Source of the DNA: Monomorium pharaonis
Lineage: Eukaryota > Arthropoda > Insecta > Hymenoptera > Formicidae
DNA length: 64,000 nt
Direction of reading: 5' to 3'
NCBI RefSeq assembly: GCF_013373865.1
Contig: NC_050474.1
Location: forward strand, 21,619,116 to 21,683,115
Both the position numbers and the translations under genes were made by a program. The notes under the pieces were generated by a model. That model did no database searches, was not told the DNA's origin, and saw only the letters and a program-made list of their open reading frames with translations. Shown here piece after piece: positions 11,001-24,280 of this stretch. Every line of letters begins with the position of its first letter. Within the stretch, counting starts at the first letter, position 1.

Positions 11001-14000
11001 AAGTATTATCCCGGTGACAATTGTCATAATTGCGACACCGTAATCAAATTTACTTGGATAACGGAATTATTGACGCGAGTTATTGGTAAAATAAGCTTCG
11101 ATGATTTATAGCGGAGTGTGCCGGAATCGCTCTGTACCGTAACAATCATTATCCCGTAACAGTAGCGGATACGTATCGATCGTCATAAACCGCCGTTACT
11201 ATTGATTTTGTTGTCGGGCGTTTCATTATTCCGTCGTGATGCAGTCGCTTGAAACGGGAAACACTAACTGTCCGATGAAAATAGAGAATCGGATAACGTT
11301 GCACGGCAAGCCGTTTAGCGCTCGTCGATCCAACCGCACACGTCGATGCGATTTCGATGCAATTTTCTTAAACGCAAAAAGCTCTTCGTTTGCGATTTTC
11401 AGTCTTTTCCACACAGCCGCGGATTGCTGTTGCCGTATGTAAAATAAATTCGCTGATCCGCGACTCGATCGCACTCACATGTTAACCGCTATACGAAGAC
11501 TTCAAGGGTCCAATCACGGCTTTGAATCACACAATCAGCATAAGTCACGCTATAATACATATACGACATCTCTCGTCCTCTTGTAATCAAGTAAGTCTTA
11601 TACGCAGTTTTAATGAATTCTAATGCCTAATCATATCCCTTATGATAATCCGCGTTTGTACATACATATACATAAACGATGATAAACTTAGCGGCAAATT
11701 CAATTTAATGCGTTTTATTTGTCAGTTCATAAAAAAAAATAGATATTACTTTTTCAATTAAAGAAAAAGTTAATTTAAAAGATAAATTTTACTTTATTTT
11801 TTTGTGTTCTTATATTGTTAAATCATGTTCTTGCGGAATATTTTACAATTTCGCTCTTAAATTTATTGAATAAATAATAATTAAAGAACTAATTATAAAA
11901 TTAGAATAAATAAATAAATAAAATTAGAATCTCTAAACAGTCGCTAAGTCTTATTTGCTCGTACATTAAAGTATTGTATAACCGTGCTAATTTAACTTTG
12001 CGACCTACCAAGTGTAAGAGACGCGAATACAAACGTCATTTGGTCGTTGCAAATTTAGGTCAGCACAGTAATATGCAATCTGAATCTCATCCAGTCGCAA
12101 CATATCGCTTTAAAAGTAGTCACGCTAACGATAAAACGCGGTACGCATTGCGAATCATTATAAATGCTCGCATTCTTATATACCGCACATTTAGCGCCAA
12201 CTGCGGCTGTCCATTTGCGAGCTTCTCCATCAAATTAAAAACAAAAGAAAAGAAACAGAAACGCAACAAAACACATAGTACTAAATGATCGATGAAGATA
12301 CAGACCAAAGTATCTTTATAGAACGGAATTACAGGTAGCACTCGCAATTTGCGCGATTGTATAATGAGGAAAAACTAAATGGGGAGCAAATGAGATTCCG
12401 CCAGAAATTTCTCCTCCTCTTTAGCGCGCTGCTGTTTCGCGCGTTTCGCGAACGGGGCATTTACTGGAACGCGCAGATCGTCAACTGCCTGTAATGAGCC
12501 TCAAGCTCATCGTCGTAGCAGGTGCGAAAGAACGTTCCCTCCCAAAGCACGTTCTGGTTTTTTGTGCGAAACCTCCGTGGCGCCTCTAACGAGGCGTATA
12601 TTCGTTATTATGTTTGCGATTTCCGAGAATCAGCAATCTTTCTCGTCGGGAATTCCCCCGGTGTCTGCAACGAATAGACGCGATCTCGTTCGCGCGATGT
12701 AACTTTCCGCGTGATATATTGCAGGCGCGCGTACGTGAAGATCCCATTGTACGCATTCTGCACATTGAAACGTTTCTACTTTGGTAAAGCAAAGATGGTA
12801 CAGGAAGATGTAAGCGCACCCACCATGTAATTTCGTCGTCCTAATTATTTGGTATCTCGGTTATGCAATCCGGATATTCTCGTGATTCCGCTAAAACTCA
12901 TTCTCCAAGATAACATCTACAATCCGTAATTTTATCGACGCGCAACATCTTTCTGCGTTTCACGAATATTAGACATCTTGAATTGATAATTGATTACTCT
13001 TTCTTTATCTGTGTAACAAAAAAAGATTCAGTAGCGTTAAAGAAATATTGTTATTATACAATGTATTTCCGTTATCGTCGCTTTAAGTGTGATAATTATT
13101 GTCAATTACGAATATAAATTTGTTAAAACATCGAGAGCCGGAGACAAATGCGCGCGAGTAAAATTAACAATGCTGTTTCGTCTGTTTAAGCATAATTAGA
13201 TGCCTGTATAAGCAACCGGAACGTGTTTTGAAGATACACCTGCGTGCAACCGACGAAGGATGCAACTAAACAATCGAGCAGTGCCAGTGCATGTACCACA
13301 CATTTGTACAATATACATACGATATAGAACGAGACGTAACATAATGTAACGTATAGGACACGCATACACTTACTATTCCCCGTAGAAATATCGAGGTTGT
13401 AAAACAAACGATAACCGTACGAGTACATTTATATAGAATGTATACTGTAAACGAAGTGACTGTGTAAAAGCGGTATGATGGACTCGTAACTTGTGACCTA
13501 TTTATAACGTGACCGCCGAGTGCTGAAAATATAAAATGTCTACATGGTATACAGTGACACCTGCGCCTCAGTCTTTTTTTTTTCCCCCCTGCAAACAGAC
13601 TCTCCCGCCGTCTATCTTTACAGTATCACATTCACCACGTCCTTTCACAAAGTGCCCGTACTCCTACCCCTTTAGTACATAGATTTTCTTTTTTAATTAA
13701 GAGAAAGCATACCGAGAGTACTTTGTTGCGTTACCTGGAACATGCACGGTACAGCATGTGTAATGTAAATAAATATTTTGTCTTTAGATATCGATTTTTG
13801 CGTACAATGACAATTTTGGTATTGTACTCTGTTGGTATCGTTCGTCTATAGAATAATCATGAAAGGATGCCGCCGTTGGGATTCGTAATGTCGGCTGATA
13901 TTGGTCTAAACGAAGTCATCGCTTCAATTAATGCTCTGATTAATTTATTCGACGGGGACAGTACCCATAGAATTATACATTCGCGTAGCCATTTCGTTGG

Positions 14001-17000
14001 AATATTATTACGTGAGTTCGTGAATATTCGTTTAAAACCGAAGTGAAAACGAATTGTCGACGAACGCATAATTTTGCTGCACTAATTAATTTATAATTTC
14101 GCGACGAATGTTCGTTTACCTTTCATCTATTTACAATTATGAAATACTCTGCGGCACACGTATCCATTTGCAAATATTATTCTATTTTATTAGTCTTCAA
14201 TTACGTCACTGTCATTTCAAATGAAGAATATTTCCATTGTGATTTTCGTAAATATAAAAATTGTCGGCATTTTTTAAATTTTCGCGCAGCAAAAGATTCG
14301 TTAATTAGAGTAGGGGTTTTTACCGATGTGTAAAATTCGACATAAAAATTTGAGACACTTTTATAATGAAACCACATTACGTCATCATGAATATTTCGTC
14401 AATTGTTGTGAATGCAGCGGAGATATGCATGATAATTTCGATGCTCACCAGTGAACGTATGATTCTATCATGGCTACATGAATCCGAATTGCTATTAGGC
14501 TTTCATACAGTATCTAACAATACCATCGTTACGTAGTCAAGAGACAAAGTGATTCTATCGGGCAGCGATACCTCGCTAATATATTAACAAACAATGCGGC
14601 TTTCGGACACTAGTGAGTGCTATTCATGATTGTTGACAGATGAATGGCACTTCTAATAGTAATTATTATAATAATATCACATATAAGGATAAGGAATTAT
14701 ATGAAAGAAATGTAACCAATCTCATTGATAAATGAGACATCCTTGGAAAAAATATGATTTAACGTTTCTGTAGCTTTGAAAGAACGGTTTTGCTGAAATC
14801 TAAAACTTTAGTTAGATATAGATTTGAAAAAATAATTTTGTTGAATCATCAAAATAATTATAAAGGACATTTTGTCATTCTAGCAAACAGTCATACATAA
14901 TCATTTTAATAATTTGATAAAATTACTTTCAGATTTGTATTTAGCTAAATTTTTAGATTTAGATACTTTAGGAAAGTCACTTTTTCCGTGTAAAACAGAA
15001 GCTCTGCATACGCTCCTCATAATCAGAAACAGATTTTTAGGCTTGTTGATGAAGTACGTGAGTAATGTAGCCGAATAAATCCTTTTTATTCTCCAGTTAA
15101 ATGAGAGATCCGCGCGAGATGTTCGTTCAGAAGGCCCCAGTGGTTGTACGTGAAAATATGGAATTTCATCTAAATGTAAATGTGCATCGTCGCAAAGTAT
15201 TCGCGCACGACGGAAGAACTCTTGAAAGAAAAATTCTTTTGCTGAATCCGAAAGGCGTGCCGAAAGTTTTCTCGTGGAGATCAATGGTGCGGTCGCAATT
15301 GTCAATACGTGTCCTGCCTCGCAACGAAGAATTTGAAAAAAAAGTGATGTAAAGAAAGATATGCGTTCCAATCCGTATGCAATATCGATAAATGCACATG
15401 CGCAATTGCAACTGGTTGTTGAAAATATTTCAAATGTCACTGACTGAATCTACGCATAAGATACGTGTTTACGCAGAATTACAATTTTAATTATCTATTG
15501 ATAGAAAAAATTCGACGTCGTCGAGATAAATATGAAAAGAGGACATATATATATATATGATAAAATTCAGTATGCATCGTAACATGTATCTATTGTCGAC
15601 TGTGAGAATTTAAGCGATGTTATTTTCTCTGCATTTTAAAACTTAAAAAAATCCATTAAAAAACATAGTAAATAAGTCTGAACTAAAAAGGAAAGAAAAA
15701 TACTGTGTGATGCATTGATAAAGAAAAAGCTATCATCTTTTTTTTCAATTTGGCTTTCTGCAATTTCTGGCTTGGAGAATATATGTGACTTTTGGGACGA
15801 GCTGTGTATAAAAGTCGATCGATGATGAATTGTGAACACTCTATGTAGACGCAGTTTGTACACATCGTGCGCTTTTCCGGAGCAGGTTCGACAGACCCTG
15901 ATATCGGCTTCTATTGATTTCAAAGTTCCTTTTCGCGCTCCGATGCATTCCATCATATTTTATTTTATTTTCACATCCAATTTTTATTCGGCGAGACGCG
16001 GTACGAAGCATCCCCGTAGTTTTTCCCACTCGAGACCCAACGTTTCCCATCTCGGTAAAGCCGGCAATTTCAGAACTGTAGCGCATTGCATCGAAATTGC
16101 CAAAGGTGACCAAGCAGAGGCATGTTGCAATTTTCCACAATCACCGCGTGCATTTGAATTGCTACGTGCTACAACGATTCGCGTCTTGATTTATCGTAAC
16201 GACAATAATTTCAGTTGTAATGGAATTTTTTTTTACGGGCAGAAGCACGGCATGTACTTTTATTTAATGAACATTATACGTCATAACTTTACAAACTGTG
16301 AACTTAGAAAAAGAAAAATCTATAAAAAATACGGCCGTAATTTTTCTATTTGAATAATCATCAGCTGCGCAGTGTAAATTTGTTCGCTATGGGATTGCTA
16401 TCGGAGAACTGGCATAAATTTCATTGCTGGGAACCGGTGATAAAATTATGCGAACCTTTCGTGGCTGCTTCTCCAGATTCGTATTTCTCTTTTGAGTAAC
16501 TCGAGTGGCTGCGTTTACGGGTTGACATTTGACGACGCGAGGCGATTCTCTTTCGTCCCCAGGGCAATTCTACTCTCGTCACGTGACTAAAGTACGACCT
16601 AGAAAAAGGGCTCGACAAAGCCGATGGAGAAACCTCAAAAGAGATGGCATTAATTGTCCAAGAACAGAAACGCGCGCGTTCTTGTTGTGACAGAACGTTA
16701 ATCGTTCGTGCAGCCTTATTGTGACACGGCAATCGAACCTGTGGGAACTACGGAGATTGCGTGGCTTCGCATCGAATTTGTCTGAACATACAACAACATG
16801 GAATAATTTAATAAAGTAAATGTAAATATATGGTACATTTCGCATACGCGCTGTTGCGGAAACAATTATTTATAAACTCAGTATATACGATAAATCTAGG
16901 TCAGGCACTTAGAATTAATAGACTTCTGGACATTAAACCGATAACTTCATGGATGTTGCCTAGATTTCACTTAATGAATTTCAAGGAGATAAATGATAAG

Positions 17001-20000
17001 GATTTTAATTGAGCGAACGAAGATGAGCATTTCAATTATCGACAAAAGTTTAGAGGCATCATGACGAAAAATGCAATCAAGAAAACTTTACTGAATTTTT
17101 AGTCAGTATTTTATCAAAAAAGTATTTAAATATCAATTATAATTATTTAAATATTATTTAAAATTCGCTCAAGTATTAATTAAATATAATAAAATTGATA
17201 TGTTGAATATTAATAAAAAGCCTCATAAAAAAACTTGATTCTTAGAAATTATTTTAAATATTTCATTATACATCCATAAAATCCATAATATAAAAAAAAG
17301 TAAAATACTATTTTTAAAATATTATGTAATATAAGAATCAAATTAACGTCGCATATGTTAGATAAATCATGGCTATCCTAATAATTACTGTGATTTTTAT
17401 CTCGTTATAGACTATCGAGTATAAACGCGTATATTTTAGATTTTATCGCGAATGACTAATCTACTCTGCAGTTTATGTCGCTAAAGATTACATGTTAGAT
17501 TTCTTGATTAAAGAGCAATAGCGCGCGATCGTATTACAACCTATATTGGACACCGAATAAATGGGCCTATATGGAGTGATATTAAATTAAATTGTCAAAT
17601 TTGATTGATACATTATTTACTTGTAAAAACATATTTGCAAGATTAATCGACGGATATATATATAGTTTGCTAATTTCTTCATTTCATATATAAGTATGTA
17701 CACATTATTTCCAATATAAAACATAGTCAATATTTAGTTACATTTCAGAGCCAGTTTAGTCGGCCCGGCGTTATCGCGAGATCTGGCATCTGTCCGAAGT
17801 GCACAGCTCTAATTCAGCTACTAAATAACAGTGAGAGAGAAAAGACCGTTTGTCGTCCGGCGGGGGGACGGATTGGGTGAGTTAAACTGCGATGTCAAAA
17901 CGAATTAAGTCATCGAGAGAAGAGATCCGTCCCTCACGTAGGCCGACACTTCCATTTAGAGCGTTCGGGTCGGCTCGAAGATCGCGCAGATGGATTCCTC
18001 GCGAGCGCTCTCGCTCTCGCACATGCTCGTGTATGCGCATATCTTCGAAGAATCCGATCGATCGTTTGTGAAAGGATACACTATGGGTGATGGGTAAATC
18101 TTGAGGCACCAACAATACCTTGATTCCCGATGCCGATTATATCGAAGAACTGTTCACGAACCGGCCATTGTTCGTGGTTGCCAGACGACGACAACGTTCC
18201 TTCGTCGAGTAACTCTTGCCTCCATAAGAGGAAAAGAAGGGCGCGAGGGAGAGCGGAAAAAGAGAGTGAGTAAGAGAGAAAGAGGAAGGGGGAAGAGGCA
18301 GAGTTGGATTAAACGTGAGACGATCGGGCTAGATTAAAAGTAAGCCGGGTAGAGATAAGATGTCGGTTTAAGTTTCCTTGAGGAGTCCTCATCGAAAGAG
18401 AAAGCTCGCAGAAAATTTCCCTCAATAAGAGATGAGATTCTTAATCATTATTGAGGTCACTATCGCGCTAGCTGTGTTTTTTAAGTTAAACTGTTCGGGG
18501 CGGGTGAAGTTCCAAAGAAACTGCTTTCCATATTTCTTTATTACTCTTGCTTTTGCAGCTTCTATATAGCGACACGAAATTGCATGGCACGGAGTCGAGT
18601 TTCTACTTGAGAATGAGACAGCACCTGCATTAATTATACCGTTTCGGATAGGCGTTGCTTAAAATGACTTGACAGAAGTGAAATGAGTTAAAACAGCATC
18701 AGAAAACGAAAGAGAAAGAAAGCGCGAGAGCGAGAGAGTAAGAGTAAAGAGGAGTAAGAGATCTGGACGACGTAGAAAAGTTTTTCGTTTAATGAAAAAT
18801 GAAGTCTTCACAGTTTTGAAGATTCATATTGTTTATCATAAAAATGTACACGCTTGAAATATGAAGTTTTAATGCTAAACACGTATACATGAAGATAAGA
18901 GTTTAATCATTTTATATACTTTTTTTTTCTTTTGCGCACGCGTACATAATGCATTGTAAATAAAACGCAAAAGTAATTAATCGAAAATAGTCGCGCTGAC
19001 CCCGCAGACTTATTCAAATTAATTAATAATTAATATCAAACATTTATTTATTTGGCACTAAAGTACACGTTTCGTTTAAAACTTTTTCTTTCATTTCAAT
19101 TGTGTCTGACGAATAATAAATTAGCGTACCACGAGCTAGGGACCATGTTGAAAATGGAACAAGTATTTCGAACCTAGATCATAACTTGAGCGCTTTTTAC
19201 ACGCCGCAACCCCTTGTTTTCGCGACGAGTCTCTCCTTCGTTTGGTTTCTCCCATTCGAAATCATTCAGGCATACATCGAAAGACGATTTGCTCTCGGCA
19301 CCACGCCTACCGGGAAAGAGCACCCCGTGTATCCGGTGGCCGGGTCGACCCGGAAAACCGGATTCACTGCCGAAACGAGCCTCCGCATAGGGTTTGGCTT
19401 AAGACCGCAACATTTCCCCTCCATTGTCGCGCTTCAAGCGTGACGTAATTGTGATCTCGCTCGCCATCGTCCAGCCAGGATGACACAGTGGACGACAACT
19501 CGCCGTTGAATAGCATTAGAGCATTAAAGTCGCCATATTGGCTCGTAGAAAAGTAAACGCGATTACGTAAACAGAATGGAAATTGGGCGAGAGAGAAACC
19601 TGAGATAACGGGGAGGAAAATGTTCGCAAAAGTGTGTTACGTATAAAAGAGAATGACATTGCGCATTAATAAATTTAATTTTTTTCAACAACTTATTTAC
19701 AGTGCGCGTTTCAGCGGTATTCTATGCGAAAAAGTATCCTGTCTGACTATTATTAGGTATTAGTTTTTTTTTTTTTTGGTAAAAAGAAAGAGGGAGATGA
19801 AACTAAAGGAGCAGCGTAGAGGTCGGAGATGATTGCTATTTTAGATGTAAAACAGGGAAAACCAATTAAAGAACAATCGAGAGAGAGATTTCGTTTCCGT
19901 ATTTAATTAACGTAGAGATGGTAAAAGCAGCTGACGATAATTAATTCAGAGTCCGCGGGCTATCGAAAAATACGGAGAGCGGAGACGGTAGACGAAAAAA

Positions 20001-20860
20001 ATTGCTGAGATCAGCGAGCTACCTGAATTTACGCGAACCAGACAGTAGCATCGATCCGCGATGCCGTTTTTAGCTTCCGGTCGTCAGTCCGCAGCATCTC
20101 GTTTGCGGTGACGGCAACCTCGTGTTGCATGCTACATCCGTGTTCGGATCTATTCAATCGATCTCATACAGCTCAGGTTTCAGATTACGGTTTTGAAAGT
20201 GATTGGCTCTAATTAATCCTTTGAAAAGCAAAAGTCTATGGACGTCTTCAAATTATGAGATCTTATATAGAAGATTATAGAACTCCTCATGAATAATTGT
20301 ATAATGCATTAGTCATCAATCATAAAAAAATATCACCATGAGTATTTGACTTAATAAACATATAAGTAAAGTTGTAACTACAGAACTATAAATGTCAATT
20401 AGGATTGAATTTCTGTTCATGATAAAATTTTCAAATTAGTTTTTCTCATAAAGATCGTCACCGAATAAACGAGAACAAGTTGGAAAAAAACGAGGGTGGA
20501 AATGAGAGGGTGAAACGGCTGCTGTGAAACTTGCCCTGGCTTTATTGATTCCGTTCTCTCGCCGTCCGGGGTGGCTATCATTGGGCATTAATTCTCTTTC
20601 TTGGGTCATGATGAGGAGAAAGGAGATGAACGTAAGGAAAGAGCGTGAAGGACGGAGATGATTGCTAGGCCAGGGAGACTTCTGATATCTCATCTCGATG
20701 GAAGTGAACCGCAATTTCTCACGCGTGGGAGTTGCTTTCAACCCGTTGGGCTCTTCGTAGATCTACCCTTCGACGGGATCTCTACACATCGGTGTGTATC
20801 AGGCGTGTTTCTTTACCAAACGAAGCAACTCGGACGACACTTTTCCTGATCACAAATCCA
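5024..20860. other. Long stretch without a supported gene
   Basis: The stretch alternates AT-rich DNA with CpG-rich islands (roughly 9.0-10.6, 12.4-12.8, 15.8-16.7, 17.8-18.4 and 19.2-20.2 kb). Open frames occur on both strands, such as 15832-16353 + and 14901-15440 -. None pairs a start, a splice site and a recognisable domain. The islands may be promoters, 5' leader exons or non-coding RNA exons. Purine runs lie near 8.0, 18.25 and 18.7 kb. Confidence 0.4.
8011..8059. repeat. (GA)n purine-rich simple repeat
   Basis: This is a nearly pure GA/GGA run with a few A interruptions. The open frame crossing it has an artefactual RE-rich translation. Confidence 0.9.
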
Positions 20861-21048
20861 CACTGAAAAAGTTGTTAATTTGGTTAAATTTTTCAACTTG
20901 ACTAAATTTCTGCAGCTCCAATATTTATTTCAGTTAAATATTTAAGTACTTATGTTCAAGTATTTTATATATTTAAGTTAAATACGTAAATATGAACTAA
21001 AGAAATATAATCAAATTGAAGAATTTAGTTAAATGAATTTTTTCTCCC
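20861..21048. mobile_element. Foldback MITE-like element
   Basis: The left end CACTGAAAAAGTTGTTAATT and the next 30 or so bases match the reverse complement of the right end, which reads GAAAAAATTCATTTAACTAA when inverted. Similarity continues inward, so almost the whole 188 bp can fold on itself. The CACTGAAAAA start is shared with the element at 55716-56035, suggesting one MITE family. The right end lacks the expected CAGTG, so this copy seems eroded. No coding capacity. Confidence 0.6.
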
Positions 21049-21681
21049 AAGGCAAATATCGTAAAAATATTTCTTTACAGTCGCGTTATCTGAAATATAA
21101 ATTCAGATTGCAAAGATTCTTACGACGATGTGATTCTACATGACACGCGTTTCGTTCAATATTTGAGAAATTTACGATCTATTTCCTTTAGTAAGAATTT
21201 TATGACACAGATGACTTGAGTCAGATTATAAAATTATTTAATGATAAATTTTAAAACGTTGAGTAAATTGAAAAGCGAAGGTAAATGCTTAGTTTCTACG
21301 CGGTATAAGTAAATTCTATAAACTGCATGTTTGGAATATTAAAAAAAAAGAAATAATCTATATATGTTAAATAGTTATAAAAAATGTGAATGCTTTTTAA
21401 TCTTTGTTAAAAGCCAAAGAACTTTTTATACGCTACATATGCATAAGTAAAATATAAAAAATATAAAAACAACTATTTTTACATTATTATCATTATTCAA
21501 ATAAGGACAGAAAGTTTTACGTTGTACAAGTATAATTTGCAACTACTTAGAAAGTAGCCTTACGTATTCTAAGAGAGTGAAACTCTGGTACTTAAATTTT
21601 AATGCTAAACCAAAAATGGGACTTGTTTTCACGTAAAAGTAGTTTCTTAGTCGCGGGAAACTTTATGCCGATTTTTCGCAG

Positions 21682-22014
21682 GTAGACATCGCAAAGTTGC
21701 GGAATGCATTATGTGTCATCGTTTTTCTTTTGTCCGCGGTAGTTTTTCAATTCCGGTGCAAGGGTATTCCGCAGCCTTTGTTTCGGTCAGAAGCACACGC
21801 GGAAAAAAATGATGGACACGCGAATATAGAGAGTGGCAAATGGAAAGGCAAAAATGTACAGGCTTTGACGCGCTTCGAGAAAAAAAGTTCATTTCGCACG
21901 AATCATGCGCAGCGACAATTTGTTACGATGTGGGCGAAACTTTCGTGGCGATTCCCGAGATTGCAGTCACGCGCGTTTGATACTCTCGAAACAGCGAATC
22001 TTAACTCCGCATGA
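21682..22014 (+). CDS. Candidate exon with signal-peptide-like N-terminus
   Basis: After an acceptor (CCGATTTTTCGCAG, ending 21681) the frame is open for 110 codons to TGA at 22012. The start VDIAKLRN is followed by a hydrophobic core ALCVIVFLLSAVVFQF and RCKG, as in a secretory signal peptide whose Met would sit in an earlier exon. The rest is basic and hydrophilic (HAEKNDGHANIESGKWKGKN, then TRFEKKSS). No start Met lies in the exon, and I did not find the first exon. The ORF might end here or splice out earlier. No donor compatible in phase with the exon at 23308 looks strong. It could be a neuropeptide-like or other secreted precursor, but no known peptide motif is visible. Confidence 0.3.
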   Translation, partial: VDIAKLRNALCVIVFLLSAVVFQFRCKGIPQPLFRSEAHAEKNDGHANIESGKWKGKNVQALTRFEKKSSFRTNHAQRQFVTMWAKLSWRFPRLQSRAFDTLETANLNSA

Positions 22015-23307
22015 ACTTTGACAAGGTAAAGTTGAAATTTAGATCGGCTGTGAGGATAAATAACTTTTAGAACAAGAGATCGATGAGAAGAAATAAAGTT
22101 TTCTGTAGGAGTGACAGAAAGAATATGACACGGAGCAAATGTAAAACATCATCTTTTGTATAAGCAGCTTGATCGGTTTTGTGTAAAAGTAACGTGCGTA
22201 GGGTCCAAGTACTTTGCAATTAAGAGATCTCTTGGGAAAGCGCACGTAGTATTTTAGAACATACATTTATATTATATGATGCAGTTTAATAGAATTTGCG
22301 GATACATATTTGATCATAAAGTGAATCAACGTCCTTTAGGACCAAGCTATATGCGCGTCTGCTCTCGGAAACTATACAGCTAATTCAGAGGCTTCCGATA
22401 ACCTTGTTATTTGCCATTAACAAACGCACGCATCGCAATATTGTTGCGTATCCTTTGCAAACAGTTTCGCTATAATGCTATCAATCATCGATTACTTTGT
22501 GGCATCGAGCGGCATGCACAAATAGCGTACAAATTCGCGGCCCTATAGAAGCTGACAAATATCGTGCGCGGTAACCATACGACGGTGCCTGTCACGATTG
22601 ATCCTCATTTGATTTTTCCTCGACCGCCGCCGTCGCCACGATCGCGTGCACGTGCGCGTGTAAATGTCCGCTGCAGTTTAACCTGATTACAGCGCGCGCC
22701 GGAGTGACGGCCTCTCGACTTTTCTACATCGAATATCCGTCCGTCTGTCACACGGAAAACAGTTTCCGGCCGCTGCTGCGAATGACATCGGCCGCGGTCT
22801 AATAACGCGATTAGCGCAAAATTTAACGCTCATTCGTACATATCGCTCGAAATTGTCGATCGAACGAGAGGCGATCACTACCCACATACAACTTGGAAAT
22901 TTACGCAAGCTCGCAGAATAAAAGCTCTATTGTGCGGGTTTGCCGCGATGATTCAGATGCAGATCCAAAATTATTAGTCTTAATACTAGGATGAGCATAT
23001 ATTGTTGTTTGCGTATCAACGAAGAGACTGTAACGCAAGATTTATTAACACTTAATACATACGTAGGACATTTGTGTTCCGCATATTTCCTTCCTTTGAA
23101 ATATCTTGTCGACTATAAATTAGTTATAACATTTACATAAAATCTATATTATAAATTATAAAAAAATGAAAAACAAAATGCATTAAGTGTTAAGCTTGTA
23201 ATTGTAGAAAACAACGTTTCTCGATTTTTTTTCCTTCAAGTTAAGTTACGTTTAAACCTCGAGTTTAAATTTTGCGAGGAATATCTATCTATGTGCTTCT
23301 CGTTCAG

Positions 23308-23555
23308 TCACAAGGAAACGTGGGATATATCTTGATGAATATATGTCTAGAACTAAATCTTTCGAGAACGTTTCCGGGAAAGACCCCGTGCCACGATGGA
23401 CTCGACAAGATTACTTATCCAATGAACTTTATCTCCCGGATGAAGCCCCATGGTTCGGATATTCGGCACCATGGGTCTTCCACAATCAACGGGAATATCT
23501 TCGAAATCAGAAACCATACTCGCGTAACTCGCTCACTTGCGAATTCGATATATAA
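23308..23555 (+). CDS. Candidate terminal exon, unknown protein
   Basis: A good acceptor (GTGCTTCTCGTTCAG) ends at 23307. In the frame that begins after two bases, the exon encodes 81 residues to a TAA at 23553. It starts TRKRGIYLDEYMSRTKSFEN, has an aromatic-rich middle (LPDEAPWFGYSAPWVFHNQR) and ends RNSLTCEFDI. Codon choice is even and shows no low-complexity bias. An AATAAA 209 bases downstream supports a gene end. One other + frame is also open here, so the assignment is not certain. The KR near the start could be a dibasic processing site if the protein is secreted, and a signal-peptide-like exon lies 1.6 kb upstream on the same strand; a link between them is speculation. Confidence 0.4.
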
Positions 23556-23763
23556 CGACACATGACGGAAAGTGGCACTCGTATATGTGTAGAGAGCTCA
23601 CATATGCGTACATAAAATACGTACTTGTATGTACATACGTTTTATTGAAAATTTGTTGTATTTCACGACGCGTTATTGATACCTATCCCTCTCATTTTCT
23701 ATCAATCCCCGTGTCTCTCGACATGAAATGCATCTTTAGTAAAAGTGAGACCGCGGAGACATA

Positions 23764-23769
23764 AATAAA
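23764..23769 (+). promoter_or_regulatory. Candidate poly(A) signal AATAAA
   Basis: A canonical hexamer about 210 bases after the TAA of the candidate exon at 23308-23555, at a plausible 3' UTR distance. Confidence 0.35.
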
Positions 23770-24148
23770 ATGCATATGTGTCAAATTGTGAAATTTCCGT
23801 TCCATGAAATCGCTGACAACAGCTCATTTATTTAATCTCATTGAATTTACCATTGCATAGATAATTAAAATTTTCATTCGACCGATATAGCACAGCTTCG
23901 CAATGTAATTCCCCCAAAAATTATATTGCTCTTTCGTGCTACTGCATTAATAAAGCAATTTAATAAAGTGATTTAATTAAACGAGAACAATGCGCTGCTT
24001 CAGACAAGCTGAAATATTTTGCGAAATTATTGACGAGCTGATTGCATTTATTTTACTTTACTGATTTTCATATGCAAATAAATAGAATTGCTATGAATAA
24101 TATGCAGTGTAGTCCAAAGTAAATTTAAGCGATTAATCCGTTCTTATA

Positions 24149-24153
<5 letters not shown>

Positions 24154-24193
<40 letters not shown>
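24154..24193. repeat. (AT)n microsatellite
   Basis: About 20 perfect AT units immediately upstream of the inverted duplication at 24281-24711. Confidence 0.97.
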
Positions 24194-24196
<3 letters not shown>

Positions 24197-24280
24197 CTTT
24201 TTTTATACAAATTCATTTTTTTAAATAATTTTTTAAAATACTCTTTTAAAAAATTTTAAAAATGGTAAAGTACCTTTTAT

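Noticed and set aside
14901..15440. 179-codon - strand frame with an 83-codon + frame inside (15101-15352)
   Set aside because: Neither has splice or domain support, and ORFs of this size are expected by chance here.
15832..16353. 173-codon + strand frame
   Set aside because: Mixed Arg/His/Cys-rich and Phe/Ile/Tyr-rich segments follow local base composition; a - strand frame overlaps. No domain.
22694..22921. + strand frame open 75 codons after an acceptor at 22692, ending in a stop that overlaps AATAAA
   Set aside because: The opposite strand is equally open (22687-22908) and looks equally protein-like, and there is no Met; strand and coding status cannot be resolved.
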